Of a stretch of 64,000 nucleotides of DNA, positions 1-21,800 are shown piece after piece. Every line of letters starts with the position of its first letter. Positions within the stretch are counted from its first letter, which is position 1. The notes beneath the pieces are model-generated. The model did no database searches. It was not told the origin of the DNA and saw nothing but the letters and a program-made list of their open reading frames with translations. The position numbers and the translations under genes are program-made. Source of the stretch: Glandiceps talaboti (lineage: Eukaryota; Hemichordata; Enteropneusta; Spengelidae); NCBI RefSeq assembly GCF_964340395.1, contig NC_135554.1:3622975-3686974 (forward strand), given 5' to 3'.

Positions 1-954
1 GTAGAATGACGTTATTTCCCCGACAGAATGATGTTATTTCCCCAGTAGAATGACGTTATTTCCCCAGTAGAATGACGTTATTTCCCCAACAGAATGACGT
101 TATTTCCCCAGTAGAATGACGTTATTTCCCCAGTAGAATGACGTTATTTCCCCGACAGAATGATGTTATTTCCCCAGTAGAATGACGTTATTTCCCCAAC
201 AGAATGACGTTATTTCCCAGTAGAATGACGTTATTTCCCCAGTAGAATGACGTTATTTCCCCGACAGAATGATGTTATTTCCCCAGTAGAATGACGTTAT
301 TTCCCCAACAGAATGACGTTATTTCCCCAGTAGAATGATGTTATTTCCCCAGTAGAATGACGTTATTTCCCCGACAGAATGATGTTATTTCCCCAGTAGA
401 ATGACGTTATTTCCCCAACAGAATGACGTTATTTCCCCAGTAGAATGACGTTATTTCCCCAGTAGAATGACGTTATTTCCCCAACAGAATGACGTTATTT
501 CCCCGACAGAATGACGTTATTTCCCCGACAGAATGATGTTATTTCCCCGACAGAATGACGTTATTTCCCCAACAGAATGATGTTATTTCCCGAACAGAAT
601 GATGTTATTTCCCCGACAGAATGACGTTATTTCCCCAGTAGAATGATGTTATTTCCCCAACAGAATGACGTTATTTCCCCGACAGAATGACGTTATTTCC
701 CCAGTAGAATGATGTTATTTCCCCAGTAGAATGACGTTATTTCCCCAGTAGAATGACGTTATTTCCCCAGTAGAATGACAATATTTCCCCGACAGAATGA
801 CGTTATTTCCCCTGCAGAATGACGTTATTTCCCCAGTAGAATGACGTTATTTCCCCGACAGAATGGCGTTACTTCCCCGACAGAATGACGTTATTTCCCC
901 AGTAGAATGACGTTATTTCCCCCGTAGAATGACGTTATTTCCCCGACAGAATGA
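1..954. repeat. 22-bp minisatellite, ~43 copies
   Basis: Tandem units of about 22 bp, built on GAATGACGTTATTTCCCC followed by AGTA, GACA or AACA. Most differences are single-base C/T changes and three spacer variants that alternate irregularly. The array runs off the left edge. It lies downstream of SLC30A7 exon 6 on the transcribed (minus) strand, so it is probably intronic to that gene. Confidence 0.97.
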
Positions 955-1339
955 CATAGACTTGGCCTCTCATGCATACATGTACATAAATGATACAAAT
1001 CATTCTCGCAAAGCAGAGTTCGAACTCTGGTTTCTTACGATGGATGGATGGTTATTTCAGATTAGTAATAAATATTCATGAGTAATGACGTAATGATGAA
1101 CCATATGTTCTGGAGTACAACACAGTCACTTGTGAGCTAATATTATATTCCAGGATGATCATGCATAATACAAAACAAGTCATTGAGAATGACATAGTCC
1201 CCGCTATGATTGGGTTTTAAGGAATTATCACTACTCTGATCACGCAACAACACTTGTGAACCTAAATCAAACAGACTTAGATATGTTGTGTCTGCTTGTT
1301 GGACATGGAACATGCCTACAACAATAAAGGATGGGTCGG

Positions 1340-2292
1340 GTATGGGGGATCATATCACGAAGAAAGTGGATATGCATATGTATGTCATAGAACACTGTCC
1401 TAATACCAACTTTGAATGAGATCTGTTCAAGCATGTCTGAGTTATGGCTTTGGACATGGAAAATTCGCAAACAAAATGGCTGCTAGGTGGCCATATTGGA
1501 TCGTATCATGACAACAAATGGATATGCACATGTACGTCATAGAACAATGTCCTAATACCAACTTTGAATGAGATCTGTTCAAGCATGTCTGAGTTATGGC
1601 TTTGGACAGAGAAAAATCGCAAACGAAATGGCTGCCAGGCGGCCATATTGGATCGTATCACAACAACAATGAATATGCACATGTATGTCATAAAACACTG
1701 TCCTAATACCAACTTTGAATGAGATCTGTTCAAGCATGTCTGAGTTATGGCTTTGGACATGGAAAATTCGCAAACAAAATGGCTGCCAGGTGGCCATATT
1801 GGATCGTATCACGATGAAAATGGATATGCACATGTATGTTATAGAACACTGTCATAATGCCAACTTTGAATGAGATCTGTTCAAGCATGTCTGAGTTATG
1901 GCTTTGGACATGGAAAATTCACAAACAAAATGGCTGCTAGGCGGCCATATTGGATCGTATCATGAAAACAATGAATATACACATGTATGTCATAGAACAC
2001 TGTCCTAATACCAACTTTGAATGAGATCTGTTCAAGCATGTCTGAGTTATGGCTTTAGACAGGGAAAATTTGCAAACAAAATGGCTGCCAGGCGGCCATA
2101 TTGGATCATATCATGAAACAAATTGACGTGCATATGTATGCCATTGTATGTTGCCCCTGTACCAAGTTTGAAAAAAATCGGTCCAGGCATCTCCAAGAAA
2201 CGGCTGCAGACAGACGGATGGACGGACGCACGGACAGACGGAACCCAATCCATAAGTCCCCGTCCCGGACTTCGTCCGGCGGGGACTTATAA
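1340..2292. repeat. 151-bp tandem repeat (5 copies) ending in a mobile-element tail
   Basis: A block containing the phrase GAGATCTGTTCAAGCATG recurs at about 1419, 1570, 1721, 1872 and 2022, a regular ~151-bp period. A sixth, diverged copy (2120-2210) continues into a (CAGA/CGGA)-rich stretch and a terminal hairpin. This suggests internal tandem expansion of one dispersed element. Short open frames on both strands follow the repeat and are not genes. Confidence 0.9.
2252..2290. repeat. GC-rich terminal hairpin of the dispersed element
   Basis: ATAAGTCCCCG on the left pairs with CGGGGACTTAT on the right across an inner CCGGAC/GTCCGG stem with a TTC loop. It follows the CGGACGGA-type tract at 2210-2240 and looks like the defined 3' terminus of a short interspersed element. 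Confidence 0.8.
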
Positions 2293-2572
2293 TGACGTTA
2301 TTAGGTATTTATGACAATCGAAAAATACTGTCCCCAGTGATTGCTCCAGAAAATAATAAAATTGAGAAACAGCAGAAGATACACGTTGGTTTCAACGATC
2401 AATGGTAATTCCGAAATCAGCAAATATAACAAAAATATAACCACCCATGGCACTCTTAGAAAACACTAATCTGCAACAACACTGATCCAAAACGGGTTTT
2501 CTAACGTGTTTCTAAGGAAATATGTCCACACTTAAACGACCCGCCCCGCCAAGATACAATCGATCATCAAAG

Positions 2573-2642
2573 CATGATGGGACATTACGTAGCATATATT
2601 TGTTCATTAACATATTAAATAATGGCGTAATGTCCCATCATG
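2573..2642. repeat. 17-bp perfect inverted repeat
   Basis: CATGATGGGACATTACG at 2573-2589 is exactly inverted at 2626-2642, with 36 bp between. It could form a hairpin or mark the ends of a very small inverted-repeat element. Confidence 0.85.
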
Positions 2643-3133
2643 TCATTCATTTTCTGTTTAGCTTTATACAATTGATCTTGAATTTATTTAATTGAAGGGA
2701 AAGGGAAATTTTATCATAAAAATGACCAGAGTATACACTCCATATTTATTGAAAACCCCATGACGTGTGAGTACAAGTACATCGTACTCTGGGTATTTGC
2801 ATGAGTGCTTGCAGTGGTCTCTGTGCCCATACTTTCATGAGCACGAGTGCAACAAGTTAATAACCCTGAGTACCCACACTGGAACTTATGTGGCATAGGG
2901 TTCTGTTATATTATTATATATGTTTATTTGAAACGGCAAATTTCCATAAAAACCATAGAGCAAAATCACATAATTTCATGTGTAGTGAACTACTGCGTCC
3001 TCATTTGCATATCATTTGCATGCAGGTATGCAATAATGTTTTCAGTATTGCACTGCAGTGAAAATCCCACTAGTATGCTCATACACCAGTGCAAGTAATC
3101 TCAGGTAAATAATGAAATAATACAATGTATCTA

Positions 3134-3228
3134 TCACTCACTCACTCACTCACTCACTCACTCACTCGATCACTCACTCACTCACTCGATCACTCACTCA
3201 CTCACTCACTCACTCACTCACTCACTCA
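3134..3228. repeat. (CTCA)n microsatellite
   Basis: A run of CTCA tetramers interrupted twice by CTCGATCA. Confidence 0.95.
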
Positions 3229-3392
3229 AATAAAATTCAAAAACAGTACAAACTCTCTGACATGTACACAACATAACTTTACAAACCTTGCAAAATCTGT
3301 TGATTACCTCCTGAATGTGAATGTTTTTCTTCACAGCCTGAGAATAAATAGTAAGCAAATAATGAGAACAAGGTTGATAAAATTGACATGAA

Positions 3393-4362
3393 ACCTACAA
3401 CATATCACTAAAACTGAAGACATACAACATAGCACTGAAACTGAATACATACAACATAGCACTAAAACTGAAGACATACAACATAGCACTAAAATTAAAT
3501 ACATACAACATAGCACTAAAACTGAATACATACAACATAGCACTAAAACTGAATACATACAACATAGCACTAAAACTGAAGACATACAACATAGCACTAA
3601 AACTGAATACATACAACATAGCACTAAAACTGAAGACATACAACATAGCACTAAAATAGAAGACATATAACATAGCACTAAAACTGAATACATACAACAT
3701 AGCACTAAAACTAAAGACATACAACATAGCACTAAAACTAAAGACATACAACATAGCACTAAAACTGAATACATACAACATAGCACTAAAACTGAATACA
3801 TACAACATAGCACTAAAATAGAAGACATATAACATAGCACTAATACTGAAGACAAACAACATAGCACTAAAACTGAAGACATATAACATAGCACTAAAAT
3901 AGAAGACATACAACATAGCACTAAAACTGAAGACATACAACATAGCACTAAAACTGAAGACATACAACATAGCACTAAAACTGAAGACATACAACATAGC
4001 ACTAAAACTGAAGACAAACAACATAACACTAAAACTGAATACATACAACATAGCACTAAAACTGAAGACATACAACATAGCACTAAAACTAAAGACATAC
4101 AACATAGCACTAAAACTGAATACATACAACATAGCACTAAAACTGAAGACATACAACATAACACTAAAACTGAATACATACAACATAGCACTAAAACTGA
4201 ATACATACAACATAGCACTAAAATAGAAGACATACAACATAGCACTAAAACTGAAGACATACAACATAGCACTAAAACTGAATACATACAACATAGCACT
4301 AAAATAGAAGACATATAACATAACACTAAAATAGAAGACATACAACATAGCACTAAAACTAA
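3393..4362. repeat. 27-bp minisatellite, ~36 copies
   Basis: The unit is ACATAGCACTAAAACTGAAG plus ACATACA, with G/A, TAC/GAC and ACT/ATA variants. Because 27 is a multiple of three and the unit lacks stops in several frames, frames of over 300 codons stay open on the minus strand. They encode a 9-residue repeat rich in Cys, Met, Leu and Val and have no other coding character. Confidence 0.97.
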
Positions 4363-4507
4363 GCAAACATCATTTAAATAACATTCCCATCCTGCAACAT
4401 GATAATCTGACAGCTACAAAAGCTTGACCATAAACTAGTTTCACTTTAAAAAAAAAAAAAACTATTTTGGGCAAATGTTTAATACCTGTACAGGATGAGA
4501 TGAGATT

Positions 4508-4556
4508 TAGTCTGTAAGGTACACATATACAGTGAAGGAGCGCCCTCACACATTGG
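4508..4556. mobile_element. partial copy of a hairpin MITE
   Basis: TAGTCTGTAAGGTACACATA at 4509, followed by CGCCCTCACAC, matches one arm of the hairpin element at 60940-61035 (TAGTCTGTAAGGTACGCC and CGCCCTCA). Only one arm is recognisable here. Confidence 0.6.
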
Positions 4557-4759
4557 TCAAAAGAGCAGGCCAGTGAAGGCAGAGGTACAAGATGTAAATT
4601 ACAGTCTAGTTCAGACAGTGATTAAGGACACTCCAGAATATATTTTACACTGTGACTATAAGATGAAAAATAGATCCAGGCGTTGTTTCTACTTATATAG
4701 TACATTCAACCACTGGGGTTAAATAACATGTGTGATTGTACTCAAGTCACTCACTGTGA

Positions 4760-7062
4760 CTTGAGTATAGACTTGTTACTAGAAATGATAGACTGACGAC
4801 ATATTTGTTATTAGAAATGATAGACTGAGTATAGACTTGATACTATAGTCTAGAAATGATAGACTGAGTACAGACTTGATACTATAGTCTAGAAATGATA
4901 GACTGAATACAGACTTGATACTATAGTCTAGAAATGATAGACTGAGTATAGACTTGATAGTCTAGTCTAGAAATGATAGACTGAATACAGACTTGATACT
5001 ATAGTCTAGAAATGATAGACTGAGTACAGACTTGATACTATAGTCTAGAAATGATAGACTGAATACAGACTTGATACTATAGTCTAGAAATGATAGACTG
5101 AATACAGACTTGATACTATAGTCTAGAAATGATAGACTGAGTACAGACTTGATACTATAGTCTAGAAATGATAGACTGAGTATAGACTTGATACTATAGT
5201 CTAGAAATGATAGACTGAGTACAGACTTGATACTATAGTCTAGAAATGATAGACTGAGTATAGACTTGATACTATAGTCTAGAAATGATAGACTGAGTAT
5301 AGACTTGATACTATAGTCTAGAAATGATAGACTGAGTACAGACTTGATACTATAGTCTAGAAATGATAGACTGAGTACAGACTTGATACTATAGTCTAGA
5401 AATGATAGACTGAATGCAGACTTGATACTATAGTCTAGAAATGATAGACTGAGTACAGACTTGATACTATAGTCTAGAAATGATAGACTGAGTATAGACT
5501 TGATACTATAGTCTAGAAATGATAGACTGAGTACAGACTTGATACTATAGTCTAGAAATGATAGACTGAGTATAGACTTGATAGTCTAGTCTAGAAATGA
5601 TAGACTGAGTACAGACTTGATACTATAGTCTAGAAATGATAGACTAAATACAGACTTGATACTATAGTCTAGAAATGATAGACTGAGTACAGACTTGATA
5701 CTATAGTCTAGAAATGATAGACTGAGTATAGACTTGATACTATAGTCTAGAAATGATAGACTGAGTAGACTTGATACTATAGTCTAGAAATGATAGACTG
5801 AGTATAGACTTGATACTATAGTCTAGAAATGATAGACTGAGTACAGACTTGATACTATAGTCTAGAAATGATAGACTGAGTATAGACTTGATACTATAGT
5901 CTAGAAATGATAGACTGAGTACAGACTTGATACTATAGTCTAGAAATGATAGACTGAGTATAGACTTGATACTATAGTCTAGAAATGATAGACTGAGTAT
6001 AGACTTGATACTATAGTCTAGAAATGATAGACTGAGTACAGACTTGATACTATAGTCTAGAAATGATAGACTGAGTACAGACTTGATACTATAGTCTAGA
6101 AATGATAGACTGAGTATAGACTTGATACTATAGTCTAGAAATGATAGACTGAGTATAGACTTGATACTATAGTCTAGAAATGATAGACTGAGTACAGACT
6201 TGATACTATAGTCTAGAAATGATAGACTAAATACAGACTTGATACTATAGTCTAGAAATGATAGACTGAGTACAGACTTGATACTATAGTCTAGAAATGA
6301 TAGACTGAGTATAGACTTGATACTATAGTCTAGAAATGATAGACTGAGTACAGACTTGATACTATAGTCTAGAAATGATAGACTGAGTATAGACTTGATA
6401 CTATAGTCTAGAAATGATAGACTGAGTACAGACTTGATACTATAGTCTAGAAATGATAGACTGAGTATAGACTTGATACTATAGTCTAGAAATGATAGAC
6501 TGAGTACAGACTTGATACTATAGTCTAGAAATGATAGACTGAGTATAGACTTGATACTATAGTCTAGAAATGATAGACTGAGTATAGACTTGATACTATA
6601 GTCTAGAAATGATAGACTGAGTACAGACTTGATACTATAGTCTAGAAATGATAGACTGAGTACAGACTTGATACTATAGTCTAGAAATGATAGACTGAGT
6701 ATAGACTTGATACTATAGTCTAGAAATGATAGACTGAGTATAGACTTGATACTATAGTCTAGAAATGATAGACTGAGTACAGACTTGATACTATAGTCTA
6801 GAAATGATAGACTGAGTACAGACTTGATACTATAGTCTAGAAATGATAGACTGAGTATAGACTTGATACTATAGTCTAGAAATGATAGACTGAGTACAGA
6901 CTTGGATACTATAGTCTAGAAATGATAGACTGAGTACAGACTTGATACTATAGTCTAGAAATGATAGACTGAGTATAGACTTGATACTATAGTCTAGAAA
7001 TGATAGACTGAGTATAGACTTGATACTATAGTCTAGAAATGATAGACTGAGTACAGACTTGT
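4760..7062. repeat. 39-bp minisatellite, ~58 copies
   Basis: The unit contains TAGAAATGATAGACTGAGTA, then CAGACTTGATACTATAGTC. The main variants are GTACAG/GTATAG/ATACAG and occasional indels (for example 4950, 5770, 6903). The right edge lies about 75 bp from the SLC30A7 exon 6 donor at 7136. The unit itself contains short palindromes (ACTATAGT). Confidence 0.97.
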
Positions 7063-7136
7063 TCCCTGAAATAGACCAAGTACAGATTTGTTACTATTAT
7101 CAACTTTATCGATACATTCAATACATCGGTACTTAC

Positions 7137-15360
<8,224 letters not shown>

Positions 15361-15894
15361 ATCTGTCTGGAGATACTGATTACAACGTACAAATGACTGA
15401 TATAATATGTTGATAACGGGTCAATCTTTACGGATTCATTTTGCCATGATTTCTGTCGATTTGTCCTTGCCTAAGGAGTCAATCCGTGTCGGACTTCCGG
15501 CTTTCGGGGGTGACGCAGTCCTAATCACAGACAAGGAAGGCAAGTGCGGTTAACAATACATTTGACAAATACAAGAACCCGGGATATACAAACATGGATT
15601 TCCATAACTCATGAACAATTTAAGCATGGCTTACTATATTTTAATAAGGGGTCATAACTTTATTCATAGTAACTTGAACAAGATCCAACAAGGTATTATT
15701 CCGGTTGCACTGTTGTCTCCCCGGGAGTAATGAGCGCCATCATCGTCAAGTGTCACATTTCTACCAATTAACGTTTTGAAAGTATCATGATTGACAAAGC
15801 GGGTCTAAGGTGACGGATCGTTCAAACAGGAAACTTACAGGTCTAATGACGCTTGATATGCCTTGCACTGTCATCGGAGGATCTAACATGTAGA
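15361..15894. promoter_or_regulatory. bidirectional SLC30A7/NADK2 promoter interval
   Basis: 534 bp separate the two divergent start codons, so both 5'UTRs and the promoters must lie here. ACTTCCGGC at 15493-15501 is a good ETS/GABP site, typical of head-to-head housekeeping promoters. GGGTGACGCAG follows at 15508-15518. No TATA box is obvious in either direction. CAAAATGGCG at 15991-16000, inside NADK2 exon 1, resembles a YY1 site downstream of the start. Confidence 0.65.
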
Positions 15895-18800
15895 ATGCAT
15901 CGAGTGTCGTGTTCATCCTTTTTTTTAAGACTGCGATTATTGCAGCCATTGACTGTTCATCGAACACCGTGCATGTCAAGGTTGTGCGTGCAAAATGGCG
16001 ATGTCTCGAATGAAGCTGTTTTCAAACCAACACGTGTTTTAGTGTTGTCAAAGACAACAAGATATGAGTTTGAAAAACGTAGATTTGCAGATCTTAATGA
16101 AACTCAACTCAGAAGAGCTGTAAGTATAATTATTCATATTCTTGTTATCGTATCTAACCAAAAACCAACTGATTCACGTAGCCTAACCCCGCGGCCCGGA
16201 TAGAATCCAGTGGATTTAATTACCAACTGTAAAGTGCGTATGTTTGTGCGATCGATTCGCAAAGGTAAACAAACAAAAAATACACAACAAAGTAATTGTT
16301 CAACGAGAGTATATTTGCATAACAAAATGACTGGTTTTTCACCCGAGGTTTGCAACTTTTTCGAAAACTTACCATTGGTACATGACTTGTCTAGACCAGT
16401 TTCTAGACCATGGATTGAGAAAGACATTTTTACGAGATTGGGGTTTTTAAACTTCACAGTGCGGTAGCTGCAGCCATAAAAATGACATTGGAAACAGACT
16501 GTACGTGACTTATCTGTGGTGATACATAGCTAGCTGAACCATAGACCCTACACCCCGTGGTGTAGGGTCTATGGCTGAACATCTCGAGTCGGAGGCCATA
16601 AGGGCTGACGGTTATCGCACGTCGCACAAATGTATTCCATCTTGTATTGTGTTTATTGAAATGACAATGTATCTGCATCAAAATGAGACTTTGTTCACAA
16701 TGTATCTGTGTGTATTTATATTATTTTATGAATACAAAATGTATGGTGTACTATAGATATTTAAAGTGGCAATTATATATGGATGGGAATTCAATATTTA
16801 TTTTGGATTCTTAATTTATAAAACAATTTTATCTTGACTTCCCCACTTGAAAAATCTATGTGAAACAGATAAAGTCTGTGTTTGTAACTCAATACATTGC
16901 AAAAAGCTTAAATTTGTGTAAAAAGTTTGTTATTGTGCACACAATAAACATTTTACACATTTATCAGTGTTTTACAATTTATTGAGTTACAAGCAAGGAC
17001 TTGGCATATATTGATTGACACTGATTTTTCAAGTAGGACACCACGATAAAATTATTTTATAAATTAAAAATCCAAAATAAATATCCAGTCCTTATCCATA
17101 TGACCACTTTAAATTGCATTATAATGTTTGCCGTGTTATGTTTTAAACTGTATCATGCCACATAATATTCAGACCAGGTCTGTTAAAATTGACCAGAGTT
17201 CAGAAACATATGTTACAGTTATACATCACTACATCAGTACAATGAACTTTGTTATTACAAATGTATGAATACTATGATATGAACAGTACAGGTGTCTGTG
17301 TACTTTGACTGACAGTCAGTGACCATGTGACAATAAACTATAGAATAAAGTTCTTTTCCAGGTGTGTTTTTATACAGTACCTATAAAAGACATATACATG
17401 TACTTATGTAATGTACTTATGTAATGTACATAATACAAATTGGACATTACATAAGAGTACAACTGTTATCAGTTATTCTAATAGAATCCATTCAAAGTTG
17501 TAAACCACACTGATGATTTAACAATGTTGTGACCTCAAAATGAGGTCAAATGCCAATATCATATCTTGTATATGTTGTGACATTAAAATGGGGTCAAATG
17601 CCAATATCATATCTTGTATATGTTGCACACGACATTAAAATGGGGTCAAATGCCAATATCATATCTTGTATATGTTGTGACATTAAAATGAGGTCAAATG
17701 CCAATATCATATCTTGTATATGTTGTGACATTAAAATGGGGTCAAATGCCAATAGCATATCTTGTATATGTTGTGACATTAAGATGGGGTCAAATGCCAA
17801 TATAATATCTTGTATATGTTGCACACGACATTAAAATGGGGTCAAATGCCAATATCATATCTTGTATATGTTGTGACATTAAAATGGGGTCAAATGCCAA
17901 TGTCATATCTTGTATATGTTGTGACATTAAAATGGGGTCAAATGCCAAAATGTCTTGTACAATGTTGTGACCTCAAGATGGGGTCAAATGCTAATTAGTG
18001 TCCAATCTTCTGGTTATGTTCAGATGTAGATAGATCCTCACCATGATTCTTGTGTCAACTCTTGTCATGTCATGTCATGTCATGTCATGTCATGCACTGT
18101 AACAGGTAAATAAAATGAATGAAGAATCAGACAATTATAATTGATGTCATTATGTAATAAACGTAAAACTTACATATTTGTATGATTTGATATCAGAACA
18201 ATGTACATGTATAACAATTTGTTGTATTGAACTTGAAGTTGTTTTTTTGTACTTATAACTAATATTTATATGACTTATTTCCAGCTGGTAGAGAGGGGCT
18301 CCAACTACAGTAGTATTCTTAGCATACATAAAGTGCATACCAATAATTTAGATGGAATTATACGCACACTAGAGTGAGTATTAATTTATTACATTCCACC
18401 AACACCTATGATGGGCATTCATTCTTAATTTATTACATTCCACCAACACCTATGATGGGCATTCATTCTTAATTTATTACATTCCACCAACACCTATGAT
18501 GGGCATTTATTCTTAATTTATTACATTCCACCAACACCTATGATGGGCATTTATTCTTAATTTATTACATTCCACCAACACCTATGATGGGCATTTATTC
18601 TTAATTTATTACATTCCACCAACACCTATGATGGGCATTTATTCTTAATTCAAAGACTTAGACTGATGAATTCAAATTCATTTTATTTATACAAACTTTT
18701 ACCATTAACTCTAGCAGTTGATTTATAGCCATGCCTTCTCAGTGCTTCTTAACACTTCAAATAAAGTCACCAACCAATACAACCACCTATAAGTGTGTGA

Positions 18801-21800
18801 AGGATTACATGTACAGCTAACATAATACTGTTCATCCTTTCCCCAGCAGGAGATCTAGCTAGATGTTTGGTAGAATTTGTCCATTTGACAATAGTGTAGA
18901 GATTATAGTAAACAACTATATGTATACAGTGTAGAGATTATAGTAAACAACTATATGTATACAGTGTAGAGATTATAGTAAACAACTATATGTATAGAGT
19001 GTAGAGATTATAGTAAACAACTATATGTATAGTGTAGAGATTATAGTAAACAACTATATGTATACAGTGTAGAGATTATAGTAAACAACTATATGTATAC
19101 AGTGTAGAGATTATAGTAAACAACTATATGTACAGAGTAGAGATTATAGTAAACAACTATATGTATACAGTGTAGAGATTATAGTAAACAACTATATGTA
19201 TACAGTGTAGAGATTATAGTAAACAACTATATGTATAGAGTGTAGAGATTATAGTAAACAACTATATGTATAGAGTGTAGAGATTATAGTAAACAACTAT
19301 ATGTATATAGTGTAGAGATTATAGTAAACAACTATATGTATACAGTGTAGAGATTATAGTAAACAACTATATGTATAGAGTGTAGAGATTATAGTAAACA
19401 ACTATATGTATACAGTGTAGAGATTATAGTAAACAAATATATGTATAGAGTGTAGAGATTATAGTAAACAACTATATGTATATAGTGTAGAGATTATAGT
19501 AAACAACTATATGTATAGAGTGTAGAGATTATAGTAAACAACTATATGTATAGAGTGTAGAGATTATAGTAAACAACTATATGTATAGAGTAGAGATTAT
19601 AGTAAACAACTATATGTATACAGTGTAGAGATTATAGTAAACAACTATATGTATAGAGTAGAGATTATAGTAAACAACTATATGTATACAGTTTAGAGAT
19701 TATAGTAAACAACTATATGTATAGAGTGTAGAGATTATAGTAAACAACTATATGTATACAGTGTAGAGATTATAGTAAACAACTATATGTATAGAGTAGA
19801 GATTATAGTAAACAACTATATGTATACAGTGTAGAGATTATAGTAAACAACTATATGTATAGAGTAGAGATTATAGTAAACAACTATATGTATAGTGTAG
19901 AGATTATAGTAAACAACTATATGTATACAGTGTAGAGATTATAGTAAACAACTATATGTATATAGTGTAGAGATTATAGTAAACAACTATATGTATACAG
20001 TGTAGAGATTATAGTAAACAACTATATGTATACAGTGTAGAGATTATAGTAAACAACTATATGTATATAGTGTAGAGATTATAGTAAACAACTATATGTA
20101 TACAGTGTAGAGATTATAGTAAACAACTATATGTATAGAGTAGAGATTATAGTAAACAACTATATGTATACAGTGTAGAGATTATAGTAAACAACTATAT
20201 GTATACAGTGTAGAGATTATAGTAAACAACTATATGTATACAGTGTAGAGATTATAGTAAACAACTATATGTATACAGTGTAGAGATTATAGTAAACAAC
20301 TATATGTATACAGTGTAGAGATTATAGTAAACAACTATATGTATAGTGTAGAGATTATAGTAAACAACTATATGTATACAGTGTAGAGATTATAGTAAAC
20401 AACTATATGTATAGTGTAGAGATTATAGTAAACAACTATATGTATACAGTGTAGAGATTATAGTAAACAACTATATGTATACAGTGTAGAGATTATAGTA
20501 AACAACTATATGTATACAGTGTAGAGATTATAGTAAACAACTATATGTATAGTGTAGAGATTATAGTAAACAACTATATGTATACAGTGTAGAGATTATA
20601 GTAAACAACTATATGTATACAGTGTAGAGATTATAGTAAACAACTATATGTATAGTGTAGAGATTATAGTAAACAACTATATGTATACAGTGTAGAGATT
20701 ATAGTAAACAACTATATGTATACAGTGTAGAGATTATAGTAAACAACTATATGTATACAGTGTAGAGATTATAGTAAACAACTATATGTATACAGTGTAG
20801 AGATTATAGTAAACAACTATATGTATACAGTGTAGAGATTATAGTAAACAACTATATGTATACAGTGTAGAGATTATAGTAAACAACTATATGTATACAG
20901 TGTAGAGATTATAGTAAACAACTATATGTATACAGTGTAGAGATTATAGTAAACAACTATATGTATACAGTGTAGCTATTAGTCTAATACAAACCTAACA
21001 CCAACTTCCTCCTGAATATGTTTCAAATTTGATATCTATATATTTTAGTAATAATTTAACCATGCCATCTTTGTTACCAGGAAAAGGAACATAGAATATG
21101 AAGTAGTAAAACGAGAAGACTACACCTATGACAAAGTAAGATGGGCTACTACCATTATATCTGCAGGAGGTGATGGCACATTTCTTCTGGCAGCAAGTAA
21201 AGTGTTTGATGACACCCCTGTCATTGGAATAAACACAGACCCTAAGAGATCTGAGGGCTACTTAGCTTTGCCTCATGAATGTACAGTTCATTTTGATGAT
21301 ACCATGAAAAAGTTACTTGCTGGAAAATTCAAGTAAGTTATTATGAATAAAATGGTATTTGTCATTGCAGTGTACATGTGAGTTGATAGAATACTAAGTA
21401 CTGAATGTTTTTATACAGTATAGTCTAACATTTAATAATGGTTTGATTTAATTTGATATGATTTGATTTGATTTGATATGATTTAATTTGATTTGATAGA
21501 TGGACTTGGAGACAAAGGATTCATGTTACAGTGCAAGGAGGCAATGTGAATTATGAACCTATAGATTTACATGGAGAACAGCTACGATACCCAGAATACT
21601 ATGATAAACACTACAAGATGATAGATGGACAAACTGACTCTGTAAAGGGTACAGAACATTCACCTAGAGTACTACCTGTATATGCACTTAATGAAGTCTT
21701 TATTGGAGAGTCACTTGCATCAAGGTATGTACATAGAACCCAGTACATACAGGTTCAACCTAGGTGGAGTAACAGACACATACAGTGTACAACCTGTGTA

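Larger units (their letters stand above)
1..7136 (-). other. SLC30A7 intron 6 (partial), repeat-filled
   Basis: No SLC30A7 coding sequence could be found on the minus strand below exon 6 (7137). The remaining membrane segments and the C-terminal domain must lie left of the window. The interval holds the 22-, 151-, 27- and 39-bp arrays listed separately. The stretches 955-1339, 2293-3130 and 4363-4760 are AT-rich with no gene I can support. Confidence 0.6.

Noticed and set aside
1-954. CRISPR-like regular repeats
   Set aside because: Units abut with no unique spacers and the DNA is clearly eukaryotic; this is a minisatellite. The same applies to the other arrays.
1005-1040. tRNA-like B box (AGTTCGAACTC)
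   Set aside because: No acceptor stem or A box at the right distance.
3331-4366. Two overlapping minus-strand open frames of 323-340 codons
   Set aside because: They are the 27-bp repeat read in two frames; perfect periodicity, no promoter, splice or domain evidence.
15853-15894. Upstream in-frame extension of NADK2 to a TTG
   Set aside because: Non-ATG start, and the ATG at 15895 already gives a good mitochondrial presequence.
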